Positions 43,965 to 52,129 of a stretch of DNA of 64,000 nt are shown piece by piece (positions within the stretch are counted from its first letter, which is position 1; the number at the start of each line of letters is the position of its first letter). Where the stretch lies: assembly GCF_030268205.1 (NCBI RefSeq), contig NZ_BSQF01000001.1, positions 1,532,649-1,596,648 of the forward strand, given 5' to 3'. Under the pieces are notes generated by a model. The model did no database searches. It saw only the letters and a program-made list of their open reading frames with translations, and was not told the DNA's origin. Source of the DNA: Allomuricauda sp. NBRC 101325 (GTDB taxonomy: Bacteria; Bacteroidota; Bacteroidia; Flavobacteriales; Flavobacteriaceae). Position numbers and translations under genes: made by a program.

Positions 43965-45506
43965 CTATTTTTCTTTCCCGCTGCCCACCATGGTATGCAA
44001 CATACCGGCCCTCATGTTCCTAAAAATGTAATTTATAAACGAACGGGTACGGTCGCGTTCAACCTCGAATTGTCCGTGTCTAAAACCATCTTCATCCGCT
44101 TTGGTGTCTCCTTTTTTGGTCAATAGGTTGGCCACACCGCTTTTAAGCTTATTTACGGTAAGATGGTCTTTTTTTAACGCCACAAATGTAAACTGGTCAT
44201 ACTTCATTTTCATTTCACCTTGCGAAGTATATTCATTTCCACTAACGGTAAAATACATTTGGTTAATAGTGCCATCGATTTCTGCATTCAGCGTGGAACG
44301 AATAAACGGAACTACTTTTTCTGTGTCAAAATTTAATAGGGAACCTTTGGCCAAAAATGAGTTGTCCATACTTTGTGGATCAAAAGCGTATTCCAGAATA
44401 AACTGGCCATCTCCCATGATTTGGTTTTCAGCCATTATTTCGACCATGCCTTCACCTCGGCTATGTATATTTTTTACTTTGGAATTTACACTGGTGAGCG
44501 ATAATTGTTGAGGGGCAACATCGACCATGGTTTTTTTATAAAAGTTCACTTGACCGTCGGACATAATCAAGGAATCTATTTTTAGATCAAGGGGCATTTC
44601 CCTTAAGATTTGATTCGGCAAGGGTTTTATTTTCGGGTTGGGTGGCATTAATACATTTCGATATACCGTAATGGTCGGACGAAGTACTTCTAAGCTTGGC
44701 GCATGAAGTTTAGGACCTGAAGTGCCCAAAATATCAGGTTGGTTCAAAGTGATCTGCTCTACGGTAATATCGAAATGATCATGTTCAACTGCAGTTCTTT
44801 TGGTAAGTTCTTCGCGGCTATATTTGGAACGGAAGATCAGGTTTTGGATGTTTCCTTTATCCTTGTTCAATCTAAATTGTTCCCATCGCATAAATTCCAA
44901 AGGGCCCACATCAAAATATAGGTCTTGGGCGGTAATTTCGTAGGAGTCCAATGTGAAAGGTGGTTGTTCTGGTCTGGTTTTTGGGTACAGTTCCAATTGA
45001 GAAAGGTTGAGGTTGATAGATTTAGCTTCCAATAAAATACTGTCGGATATGGCATTTCGAACGGTAAGTTCACCCTGGTCTATTTTAACTTTCTTGATGA
45101 GAAGCTTAGGGGCATTTTCTGGAGGAGACGGAGGTTCGTTTAATGTGTCGCCGAGTTGTTGTTTGATTAAAATTTTTGGGGTTTCCAAAAGTATCTCGCC
45201 GAGCTCAACAGTATTTCCAGACATTAGGGATAGGTAACCAATGCCTTTTACCGCCAATTTATTGGCCGTTACATTGGTTTTTCCATCGGTGGTATGGAGC
45301 TCAATATTTTCCAGAGCTAGGTTTCCCAAAAATACATTGGTGTTCAAATCACTGTATTCCAACCTTATGTTTCCTGGTAATTGTTCTGCAAAGGCAGATT
45401 TCACTTTGTGGGTAAACAACAATTGTGCTGTAAGCCCGATGACCAAAACAATTGCAAAAACCCAGAGGATAAGTTTTAATATCTTGGAAGTGGTATTGGT
45501 GGGCAT
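43965..45506 (-). CDS. AsmA-like / DUF748-type envelope protein
   Basis: 513 residues: one N-terminal transmembrane helix (about 10-32, LILWVFAIVLVIGLTAQLLF), then repeated beta-strand rich segments with the AsmA/TamB flavour (LEYSDLNTNVFLGNLALENIEL; LLIKKVKIDQGELTVRNAIS; LKIDSLIMSDGQVNFYKK). Proteins of this kind are thought to bridge inner and outer membranes and help lipid or protein transit. It is monocistronic. Confidence 0.8.
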   Translation of the reverse strand: MPTNTTSKILKLILWVFAIVLVIGLTAQLLFTHKVKSAFAEQLPGNIRLEYSDLNTNVFLGNLALENIELHTTDGKTNVTANKLAVKGIGYLSLMSGNTVELGEILLETPKILIKQQLGDTLNEPPSPPENAPKLLIKKVKIDQGELTVRNAISDSILLEAKSINLNLSQLELYPKTRPEQPPFTLDSYEITAQDLYFDVGPLEFMRWEQFRLNKDKGNIQNLIFRSKYSREELTKRTAVEHDHFDITVEQITLNQPDILGTSGPKLHAPSLEVLRPTITVYRNVLMPPNPKIKPLPNQILREMPLDLKIDSLIMSDGQVNFYKKTMVDVAPQQLSLTSVNSKVKNIHSRGEGMVEIMAENQIMGDGQFILEYAFDPQSMDNSFLAKGSLLNFDTEKVVPFIRSTLNAEIDGTINQMYFTVSGNEYTSQGEMKMKYDQFTFVALKKDHLTVNKLKSGVANLLTKKGDTKADEDGFRHGQFEVERDRTRSFINYIFRNMRAGMLHTMVGSGKEK

Positions 45507-45615
45507 ACCTATCTGTTTTTCAGTTAGCTACTTACTAAGTTAGCTTTCTTGACCGAGAAAAACGAATATATTTTTATGCCATTGGCTACGGATTTTGAAC
45601 GAGTAGATCTTTAAA

Positions 45616-45754
45616 ATTGAAAAAGCGGGACACTACCCCGCTTTTCAAACTAACTAACTCAAAAAATACTGTAAAGGATGGTTCTTTTATCGAACCTATA
45701 TTCATATACGGTGAAAAAATGGATATGGTTTAGCTGTAGGGGTATTTTCTCAAT
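45616..45754 (-). ncRNA. Candidate small RNA with GAGTTAGTTAG 3' element
   Basis: On the minus strand, TAGATTTG (45768-45761, exact TAnnTTTG) predicts a start near 45754. No reading frame of note follows. The predicted RNA has a small hairpin (GGTTC/GAACC), then TTTTTTGAGTTAGTTAGT (45666-45649), then a terminator stem AAAAGCGGG/CCCGCTTTT (45645-45621) with a T run. The same 3' element ends the transcript at 51831-51874 and the candidate RNA at 52130-52243. Length is about 140 bases. Confidence 0.55.
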
Positions 45755-45799
45755 TTAAAACAAATCTAAATAAATTAAAATTTTGTATTTTTGCCCCTT

Positions 45800-45891
45800 A
45801 TGTATTGAAATAGCGTTTGTTAAGTGTTTAGTTATTTCAATCCTCACTACACATTTATTCGGAAATTGCCGTCCTTTTGGGGCGGTTTTTT
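45800..45891 (+). ncRNA. Candidate small RNA, plus strand
   Basis: TATTTTTG (45786-45793, TAnnTTTG) predicts a start near 45800. The ~92-base RNA would contain a hairpin TTGAAATA/TATTTCAA (around 45804-45840) and end at a terminator (CCGTCC-TTTT-GGGGCGG, then TTTTTT; 45868-45891). It converges with the DUF3307 gene, whose stop is at 45895, so the terminator cannot serve that gene. No open frame. The -33 region is weak. Its promoter is back to back with that of the minus-strand candidate RNA. Confidence 0.5.
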
Positions 45892-45894
45892 CGT

Positions 45895-46620
45895 TTACAG
45901 AAGGTTTAAAAAGTAGTTGTAGAGCATACCTGAAATAATGGCCAGACCAAAGCTGAGCAAGGTTCCAATAAGGACATATTCGGTAAGTTTTCGGTTTTTG
46001 CCCTTGTTCAGGTCCCCAAATCTAAAAACGGATTTAGCAGCGATCAACAAACCAATGGCGGCCCATTGTTGCATTAAAATAAAGCCAAAGACAAACAGGC
46101 GCTCCAGCATGCCGATATAGGTGCCCGCATTTTTAAGGGAACCTCCTTCGCCCGACTCATCTTCTTTAGTAATTTCATCAATATAGGGTGCAAGTAACAT
46201 CCGCATAAAAATTCCGGATACAAAGGTTACAAAAACCAAGAAAGTGACCATCAATAAGCTCTTTGGTCCTAAAAGTCCATCAAAATGTAGGTCGAAAGGG
46301 GAGATAAGGTAGAGTGCAAGTGCTAGCACCAATAAGTGCAATAGTTGGTCGACTACGAACAGCCAACGGTAATTTTTAGGATTGGTCAAAGTGAGTTTGC
46401 CCAAATCGATAAGGAGATGGGTAACCACAATTAGAGCGATGATTCCCAAATATTTGAACTGAAGTAAAAGCAGTAATAGGACCAAATGTACCCCGACGTG
46501 AAAATACAGGTATTTGGACTTTCCTTTTTTTTGGAGTTTATCTTCGACCCAATGACTAGGCTGGAGCACAAAATCGCCAATAAAGTGCGCTAGAATCAAT
46601 TTTAGGGCCAGAAGCATCAT
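45895..46620 (-). CDS. DUF3307 membrane protein, SatD partner
   Basis: 241 residues, about seven hydrophobic helices, starting with the DUF3307 pattern LALKLILAHFIGDFVLQPSHWVEDK (residues 5-29). It is commonly paired with SatD-family genes as here, with a 4-base overlap (ATGA type). Function unknown; the pairing suggests a membrane partner or target of SatD. Confidence 0.9.
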   Translation of the reverse strand: MMLLALKLILAHFIGDFVLQPSHWVEDKLQKKGKSKYLYFHVGVHLVLLLLLLQFKYLGIIALIVVTHLLIDLGKLTLTNPKNYRWLFVVDQLLHLLVLALALYLISPFDLHFDGLLGPKSLLMVTFLVFVTFVSGIFMRMLLAPYIDEITKEDESGEGGSLKNAGTYIGMLERLFVFGFILMQQWAAIGLLIAAKSVFRFGDLNKGKNRKLTEYVLIGTLLSFGLAIISGMLYNYFLNLL

Positions 46621-47216
46621 AATTGTGATAGTTGTGTTTTGTAAAAATGAATCATTTTTTGGACTTCGTCAAATCCAGCTTTGCCCAATTCTTCGCTGAT
46701 GTTCCCCTGTGATTTGTCCAATAGGGCTGCCAGCTCTTTTTGGTTCAATTTTGGGTTTTCCATTGCAGTTTTAACCGTTTTGGAAATGGCGGGTGTCCAG
46801 TTATCCATTGTCAATGTAGCCAATTGGATCAACAAATTGAGCGTCTCATCAAACTTTTTGTTGTTGGTTTTTAAGGCTAATGTCTGTTTTTTAAGGTTTT
46901 CAAAGCATTTTCCCGAGTTTACAAAAGCAGGCCCATTGGATTGGGTAATTTTTTCGGCATCGTAGGTTTTCTGCCCAATGCCAATGGCTATCCGCACATC
47001 CATTAGACGGAGTTGCTTAATGCTTGCTTTGATGTAGATAGCGGCATCCAATGCATTTTCGGGCGGTGTTTCAAGCTGAAAACTATCTCCACGATAAATT
47101 TCCCATGTTTTGGGTTCCTTGCCGAATTTGCCCAAGACCTCCTTCAATTGGGGCAACCATTCAGTGGCGTTGTGCTCCGAAGAGTTTTTGATGTCTCCTG
47201 TAAGTATGGCAACCAT
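46617..47216 (-). CDS. SatD family protein with C-terminal HTH
   Basis: 199 residues. The N-terminal part (VAILTGDIKNSSEH ... YRGDSFQLETPPENALDAAIYIKA ... RIAIGIG) has the SatD pattern, which resembles a nucleotidyl-cyclase-like fold. The C-terminal 50 residues carry a helix-turn-helix (NQKELAALLDKSQGNISEELGKAG). An array of three 20-bp palindromes begins 18 bases upstream of its ATG, so it probably represses its own operon. It is coupled to the DUF3307 gene. Confidence 0.9.
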   Translation of the reverse strand: MVAILTGDIKNSSEHNATEWLPQLKEVLGKFGKEPKTWEIYRGDSFQLETPPENALDAAIYIKASIKQLRLMDVRIAIGIGQKTYDAEKITQSNGPAFVNSGKCFENLKKQTLALKTNNKKFDETLNLLIQLATLTMDNWTPAISKTVKTAMENPKLNQKELAALLDKSQGNISEELGKAGFDEVQKMIHFYKTQLSQL

Positions 47217-47233
47217 TTCTTCTATTTTAAAGA

Positions 47234-47309
47234 TATCTGCTTATACGTAGATAATAACAAATATCTGTAAAAAAGCAGATAAATACAAATATCTGTTGTA
47301 TAGCAGATA
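47234..47309 (-). promoter_or_regulatory. Triple operator array upstream of satD
   Basis: Three imperfect 20-bp palindromes repeat every 28 bases: TATCTGCTTATACGTAGATA (47234-47253), TATCTGTAAAAAAGCAGATA (47262-47281) and TATCTGTTGTATAGCAGATA (47290-47309). They are separated by 8-base spacers ATAACAAA and AATACAAA. On the minus strand GATATTTG occurs twice where palindrome and spacer meet, close to the -7 consensus, so a bound protein would cover the promoter. The HTH of SatD is the obvious candidate binder. Confidence 0.75.
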
Positions 47310-47393
47310 ATATTAAATGTCAATGGAGGAATTGGGGAAAAAAAAGAAACCGCGACCATGGCCGGCGCGGTTCCTTAAAATCAACAAAAAACA

Positions 47394-47849
47394 CTATCTT
47401 CTTCTCCCTCTCTCCTGCATTTTCTTTTTGCCATGCATGCCTTTTTCCTTGCCTTGCATTCTCATTTTTTTCCAGGTTTCAAACTGCTCTTCGTTCAGGA
47501 TGTCCTTTACTTTGCCTTGGAAAGCAATTTGACGTTCCAAACGTGCGTTTTCTTTTTCAAATTTTTCATCGGCAGAAAGTTTTGGTCTTTCGTCACTTTC
47601 TTTTAACGCTTGCATTTCTTCCCATCTCTCTTTTCTGAATTCGGCCTGTTCCAAATTCAACTTATACATTTTGTCCTGTTGTGCTTGAGAAAGATCCAGG
47701 GCCAAGGTCATGTGTTTGGTCTGTAACGTTGCCATTTGTTCTGCGGTTAAGTCCATTTTAGAACCTCTACGCATTCTGGGGCCATCATTTTTTTGGGCTG
47801 TTGCTCCTATACTGGCCAATAAAACCAATAGTACTGCTAATCGTTTCAT
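47394..47849 (-). CDS. Spy/CpxP-like periplasmic helical protein
   Basis: 151 residues with a signal peptide ending ASIGATAQ. The mature part is highly charged and helical, with LTAEQMATLQTKHMTLALDLSQAQQDKMYKL followed by a mirrored segment ending LNEEQFETWKKM, the two-LTxxQ-motif layout of Spy/CpxP-type chaperones, and a Lys/Arg/Gly/Met-rich tail (GKEKGMHGKKKMQERGRRR). It probably binds unfolded proteins or metal in the periplasm. The 47310-47393 gap holds nothing clear. Confidence 0.8.
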   Translation of the reverse strand: MKRLAVLLVLLASIGATAQKNDGPRMRRGSKMDLTAEQMATLQTKHMTLALDLSQAQQDKMYKLNLEQAEFRKERWEEMQALKESDERPKLSADEKFEKENARLERQIAFQGKVKDILNEEQFETWKKMRMQGKEKGMHGKKKMQERGRRR

Positions 47850-47956
47850 AATTCTAAATTTTAATGATATACACCTTGGACAACAGCAGTTGTTGTTGGT
47901 TTAATCGAAAAATTGAATTTGTGAAGCTTTTAACAGCTTAGGAAAAGGGGGTAGAC

Positions 47957-48154
47957 CTACTTTTGGTCTTCTTCAAGCTTGTTGAGATCTTCCAAAGGCT
48001 CGTCCAAATCATCGGCATCCTGAAAATCTGCCTCTACGTAGGTTTTGGATTGGAATTGTTCTTGAAATTCATCCTGTTGCTCCATAATGTAGTAAAAGAA
48101 GGAGGCTAATACAAAACAGGAAAAGTAAACGAGGCTTTTAGTCTTTTGGGTCAT
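47957..48154 (-). CDS. Short membrane-anchored acidic protein
   Basis: 65 residues from the ATG at 48152-48154. One hydrophobic helix (residues 6-24, SLVYFSCFVLASFFYYIM) is followed by a strongly acidic tail (VEADFQDADDLDEPLEDLNKLEEDQK). It has a plausible start and composition but no recognised family. It is separated from the Spy-like gene by about 105 bases, same strand. Confidence 0.55.
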   Translation of the reverse strand: MTQKTKSLVYFSCFVLASFFYYIMEQQDEFQEQFQSKTYVEADFQDADDLDEPLEDLNKLEEDQK

Positions 48155-48242
48155 GATATTGAGATTTGGGATTACTAATGTAATCAAACCCATTGTGAAT
48201 CTTAGTGATATGTTGTGAAACGACCCATTTTGTTTGTGAAGT

Positions 48243-48286
48243 CCAAAAAAAACAAGGTGTGACCAAAACGAATTCTGACCACACCT
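48243..48286 (-). terminator. Terminator after the zinc metalloprotease gene
   Basis: CAAGGTGTG pairs with CACACCTTG across a 14-18-base loop, and eight A on the plus strand give the minus-strand T run. It lies about 30 bases past the stop at 48319. Confidence 0.88.
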
Positions 48287-48318
48287 TGAAAAAATGGAAT
48301 CTACTTAAATTTTAGACC

Positions 48319-50820
48319 TTATTTTGGGTCCAATATCTGGTCGATGCGCTCCAAGGCATCTTGCAAATGATAACGGCTCATTGGGTCCGAAATTCTGGAC
48401 AATCCACCTCGGATATCACTCTTTAAATTATTAAGCTCTGCTCTTGCAACCGAACGGATATCTGACTGGCTGGCATTGATCGGAGTCGATTTACGATAAC
48501 CTCCCGCATCTGGAAGTTTACGCTCGCTACCAGCGGTCATTAGATAACTCAAACGGTCGATATGTGCTTTTTGAAGGTTTCTTCTGTAGGTATCGATGGT
48601 TTTTCCATTGCGGGTTTCCGACCAGATACCTCTACGAAGGTCACGCATCATTTCCAACAATCCGTAGGCTTCGTCACCATTGATGGTCTCATTTTCGATA
48701 ACCCTGGCCAATTTGCCCATTTGCAGCATGGTGTTCAGGTAGCGCTCTTGCAATGCACGGATTCGCTCCACTGATCCAGAAATCTCAATTTTGTTGAAAA
48801 TGTTCTGGTCGATCATCCATTCAGGAGTGGCGAACAACTGATCTTGCATAAAGTTCATAGCTTTTTTCTGGTGCTCTTTGCTCACATGGGTGTACACTGC
48901 ACCTTCTTGGTCGGCTGTTTTGTTGTATTCGTAAACACCACCAATATTATTGGATACGTGGCCCATGTATCTGGCAAATTGGGAAACCACATGCCCATAC
49001 ATGGTGTCTAAATCGTCATAGTTTTCACCAGGTTCGGTTGTCCATTCGATCAATTTGGGAACAATGCGTTTTAGGTTTTCAATTCCATACAAACTGGCTT
49101 TAACGGCATCATCACCCAAATCTTCGGTTTGTGAACTTGGATCGTGGATATCGCCTACTTGTTGGTGTCCAAATCGGTACATTGGGTCATCTGCATGCTC
49201 GGTGATCCAGCTGTTCAAAATCGGTTTCTCCTCTTTGGCAGTTTTGTCCAAAATAGGTTTGTATCCCCATTTGATGGCATATTTATCGTACACCCCGATG
49301 TTTGGCATTAAAGCTACACCTTCGTCACCTGGTTGTGCCACATAGTTGAAACGGGCGTAGTCCATAATTGATGGTGCGGTACCGAACTTTTGGGTAAATT
49401 CTTTGGAACGCAATGAATCTACAGGATACGCAACACTACTTCCCATGTTGTGAGGTAATCCTAAGGTGTGACCTACTTCGTGGGAAGACACAAAACGAAT
49501 CAAACGACCCATTACCTCTTCTTTGAACTGGGTTTTTTGTGCTTCTGGGTTAATGGCAGCTGTTTGTACAAAATACCATCCGCGCAACAAGCTCATTACA
49601 TTGTGGTACCAGTTGATGTCAGATTCCAAAATTTCACCACTACGAGGGTCGCTCACGTGGGGACCATTTGCATTTGGAATTGGTGATGCCAAATAACGCA
49701 CCACAGAATAACGGACATCTTCAGGAGACCATTCTGGGTCTTCTTCCGGGGAAGGAGGGTCCATGGCCAAAATGGCATTTTTGAAACCTGCGGCTTCAAA
49801 GGCAACTTGCCAATCCTCGATACCTTGTTTAATATATGGTACCCATTCTTTTGGAGTTGCACGGTCTACATAATATATGATCGGTTTTTTTGGTTCAACC
49901 AATTCACCAGCATTGTATTTGGCAATATCCTCGTCCTTTACTTCCAATCTCCAACGATCTAAGTATGTAACGGTTTTACTTTCTTGAGCCTCTAGACCAT
50001 AATCCACTTGTCCACGGGCAAACCAACCTACACGTTTGTCAAAATAACGACGCTTCATAGGTTCTTTTGGCAACAAGATCATAGAGTTGTTGATCTCCAA
50101 TGAAATGGAACCCACACTCGAATTGCTAGGTGGCTCGTTAGAAAAATAGGTTTTTACGTGACGTGCCTCAATGTTTAAAGGGTAACTTTTTACAGATTCA
50201 ATATAGCTTCTGTCTCCGTCCAAACGGGTTACCTTATATCTTTTTCTGTATCCATCAGGAAAACCCAATGCTTGAACATCTTTAGTGAACAATGGATCTA
50301 CTTCTATAACCACGGCAGGGTTTAAAGAATCCTTTTTGTTGATAGCTTTGATGTCAAAAGCATAAAGTACAGGTTCAAAATTGGAGTTGACCACGGCTTC
50401 GTGAACCGGCAAAGAATCTGCAGCTACATTTTCATAGGAAGAAACGCGCAACAATACTTTTTTGGGCTTTTTCTCCCAACGCAATACCTGAGTGTTGATT
50501 TTTCCACCCCCAAAACCGATTCCATCGGCTGTTTTGGAGATTCGGGTTACCATCAACATTTCCCTGTTGAACAAGGAATCTGGAATTTCGTAGTAATGTT
50601 TGTCGTCTACATTATGAACGGCAAATAAACCTGTATCCGTTTTGGCATCTTTGGTAATGACCTTATCGTAAGGTTGAATATCTCCTGGCTTGGGTTTTGC
50701 TTCTGCTTTTTGTTCGGTGTTTTTCTTTTTTTTCTTGAAAAGTTGGGCTTGCGTCGAGGGAACAGCGCCCAGAAATAATAAAAGTACAAGTACTTGAGGT
50801 AGTAATTTCTTATTCATCAT
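48319..50820 (-). CDS. Secreted zinc-dependent metalloprotease (DUF4953/DUF5117 type)
   Basis: 833 residues: signal peptide ending PSTQAQ, a Lys-rich linker (LFKKKKKNTEQKAEAKPKPG), N-terminal DUF5118/5117-like beta domains, then a metzincin-type catalytic motif HEVGHTLGLPHN starting at His447 (HExxHxxGxxH, all zinc ligands present), and a long C-terminal helical domain. The start has two consecutive Met; either is possible. It is a typical Bacteroidota envelope protease of unknown substrate, monocistronic. The 260-base gap upstream (50821-51082) holds GC-rich inverted segments, one of them CCCCC/GGGGG near 50962-50980. Confidence 0.92.
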   Translation of the reverse strand: MMNKKLLPQVLVLLLFLGAVPSTQAQLFKKKKKNTEQKAEAKPKPGDIQPYDKVITKDAKTDTGLFAVHNVDDKHYYEIPDSLFNREMLMVTRISKTADGIGFGGGKINTQVLRWEKKPKKVLLRVSSYENVAADSLPVHEAVVNSNFEPVLYAFDIKAINKKDSLNPAVVIEVDPLFTKDVQALGFPDGYRKRYKVTRLDGDRSYIESVKSYPLNIEARHVKTYFSNEPPSNSSVGSISLEINNSMILLPKEPMKRRYFDKRVGWFARGQVDYGLEAQESKTVTYLDRWRLEVKDEDIAKYNAGELVEPKKPIIYYVDRATPKEWVPYIKQGIEDWQVAFEAAGFKNAILAMDPPSPEEDPEWSPEDVRYSVVRYLASPIPNANGPHVSDPRSGEILESDINWYHNVMSLLRGWYFVQTAAINPEAQKTQFKEEVMGRLIRFVSSHEVGHTLGLPHNMGSSVAYPVDSLRSKEFTQKFGTAPSIMDYARFNYVAQPGDEGVALMPNIGVYDKYAIKWGYKPILDKTAKEEKPILNSWITEHADDPMYRFGHQQVGDIHDPSSQTEDLGDDAVKASLYGIENLKRIVPKLIEWTTEPGENYDDLDTMYGHVVSQFARYMGHVSNNIGGVYEYNKTADQEGAVYTHVSKEHQKKAMNFMQDQLFATPEWMIDQNIFNKIEISGSVERIRALQERYLNTMLQMGKLARVIENETINGDEAYGLLEMMRDLRRGIWSETRNGKTIDTYRRNLQKAHIDRLSYLMTAGSERKLPDAGGYRKSTPINASQSDIRSVARAELNNLKSDIRGGLSRISDPMSRYHLQDALERIDQILDPK

Positions 50821-51018
50821 ATGTTAGTTTGGATAACTTAAGCTTTCAAAGAACTTAAAAAGGAATAGATTTTACTGTTAAATAAATATTAACTACCACT
50901 TTTTTTCCAAAATATGCAAATCTTCGGGAGTCCTGCGTTTTACTGATAGTCCCGCGTGTATCCCCCTGTTTTTGGGGGCTCACAGCCGATTGGTTTTTCT
51001 AAAAAAAGTCATAAAGCC

Positions 51019-51049
51019 TGTAACAATTTAGAATTGGGCTAGTCTTATA
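51019..51049 (+). promoter_or_regulatory. ECF-like promoter of the repeat-protein gene
   Basis: TGTAACAATT (51019-51028), 13 bases, GTCTTATA (51042-51049). The same pair with the same spacing stands before the M61 gene (31964) and a variant before the Pmp3-like gene (55605). The ATG follows 33 bases later. Confidence 0.6.
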
Positions 51050-51082
51050 AGCATAACATCAATCAAAAAATTCAATCAAAAA

Positions 51083-51805
51083 ATGAACAAGTTATTAATC
51101 ATTTATGGTAGCGTACTTTTTAGTAGTACCGCCATAGCAAACGACCAGCAAAATGCTACGATGGTCCAAACAAAATCGGAACCCGTTAGCTATTTGGAAA
51201 ACAGTTATACAGCATTGAACATTGGTGCTGATTGGAACAATTCAAATTCGGAGATAGCAAATTATGCTTCTTATGAGTTGAATTTGGACGAAATAGTTTT
51301 CTTGGAAGAAGAACCTGAAATTGATTTGGGTTTTAACACCAAGGATTATCTTCCAGAAGGTTTTAACCCTTATGAAAGCTATTTTGATTTGAATTCCATC
51401 ATATATCTCGAAAGTGAAGTTGAATTGGATCTAGGTTTTGATACCTCAAAGTATCTTCCTGAAAACTTTGACCCCTATACCAATGTTGTGGATGTACATT
51501 CCATCAACTATATGGAGGACGAGGATTTGGAATTGGGTTTCGATACCCGTGATTACCTTCCAGAAGGATTTTCACCTTACGAGGCGTATGTGGATCTTAA
51601 TTCTATTACCTATCTAGAGATTGAAACCGAATTGGAATTGGGCATCGATAGTGAATATCTATTGCCAGAAGGGTTTAACCCATACACCGATGTGATCGCA
51701 ATTTCTTCCATCAACTATATGGAAGATGAAGATATGGACTTGGGGTTTGATACTTCCAAGTATTTACCAGAAGATTTTGACCCTTATAAAAGAGTCAACG
51801 AGTAA
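51083..51805 (+). CDS. Secreted protein of five tandem ~35-residue repeats, novel
   Basis: 240 residues. A signal peptide (MNKLLIIYGSVLFSSTAIA) and a 45-residue linker are followed by five repeats starting near residue 67. Consensus: xSIxYLExExELDLGFDT, then xxYLPEGFDPYxxxVD. Repeats 1, 3 and 4 carry LPEGF, repeats 2 and 5 LPENF/LPEDF. Spacing is 34-37 residues. The protein is strongly acidic with no Cys in the repeats. No known fold or family recalled. It is expressed from an ECF-like promoter and ends in a transcript with the GAGTTAGTTAG element, so it may be part of an envelope-stress response. Confidence 0.85.
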   Translation: MNKLLIIYGSVLFSSTAIANDQQNATMVQTKSEPVSYLENSYTALNIGADWNNSNSEIANYASYELNLDEIVFLEEEPEIDLGFNTKDYLPEGFNPYESYFDLNSIIYLESEVELDLGFDTSKYLPENFDPYTNVVDVHSINYMEDEDLELGFDTRDYLPEGFSPYEAYVDLNSITYLEIETELELGIDSEYLLPEGFNPYTDVIAISSINYMEDEDMDLGFDTSKYLPEDFDPYKRVNE

Positions 51806-51830
51806 GATGTTTTAGATTTCATTTTACAAA

Positions 51831-51874
51831 TTTTTGAGTTAGTTAGTGGAAGCCCTCTTCGGAGGGCTTTTTTT
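51831..51874 (+). terminator. GAGTTAGTTAG element plus terminator after the repeat-protein gene
   Basis: TTTTTGAGTTAGTTAGT (51831-51847) leads directly into the stem AAGCCCTC-TTCG-GAGGGCTT (51850-51869) and a T run. The hairpin has a UUCG tetraloop. The leading element recurs at 52189-52207 and on the minus strand at 45666-45649. Confidence 0.9.
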
Positions 51875-52129
51875 ATGGCCTTTTTTGTTAAAGGATTCTT
51901 TATAAAGGGCTGGTTAACAAAAAAATAACATGAAGATTTGTGCAGACGAATTCGCAGCGATTTTGAATTTTTGATGCGAAAAATGCAACGATTTATTGAT
52001 TTGACTTCACGGAATGCATCAAATTTTAACGGGTGCTGAAAAAGCTGTTTTTTGGCCGGTGTAACTGCTTAGTTAACAAAAAACTAATTACAATAATTTT
52101 AAAAATAAAGGGTTATAAATTTGTACCCA

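Noticed and set aside
47317..47532. 71-residue plus-strand frame near the satD operator
   Set aside because: It overlaps the C-terminus of the Spy-like gene on the opposite strand and lacks coding character; no promoter or family match.
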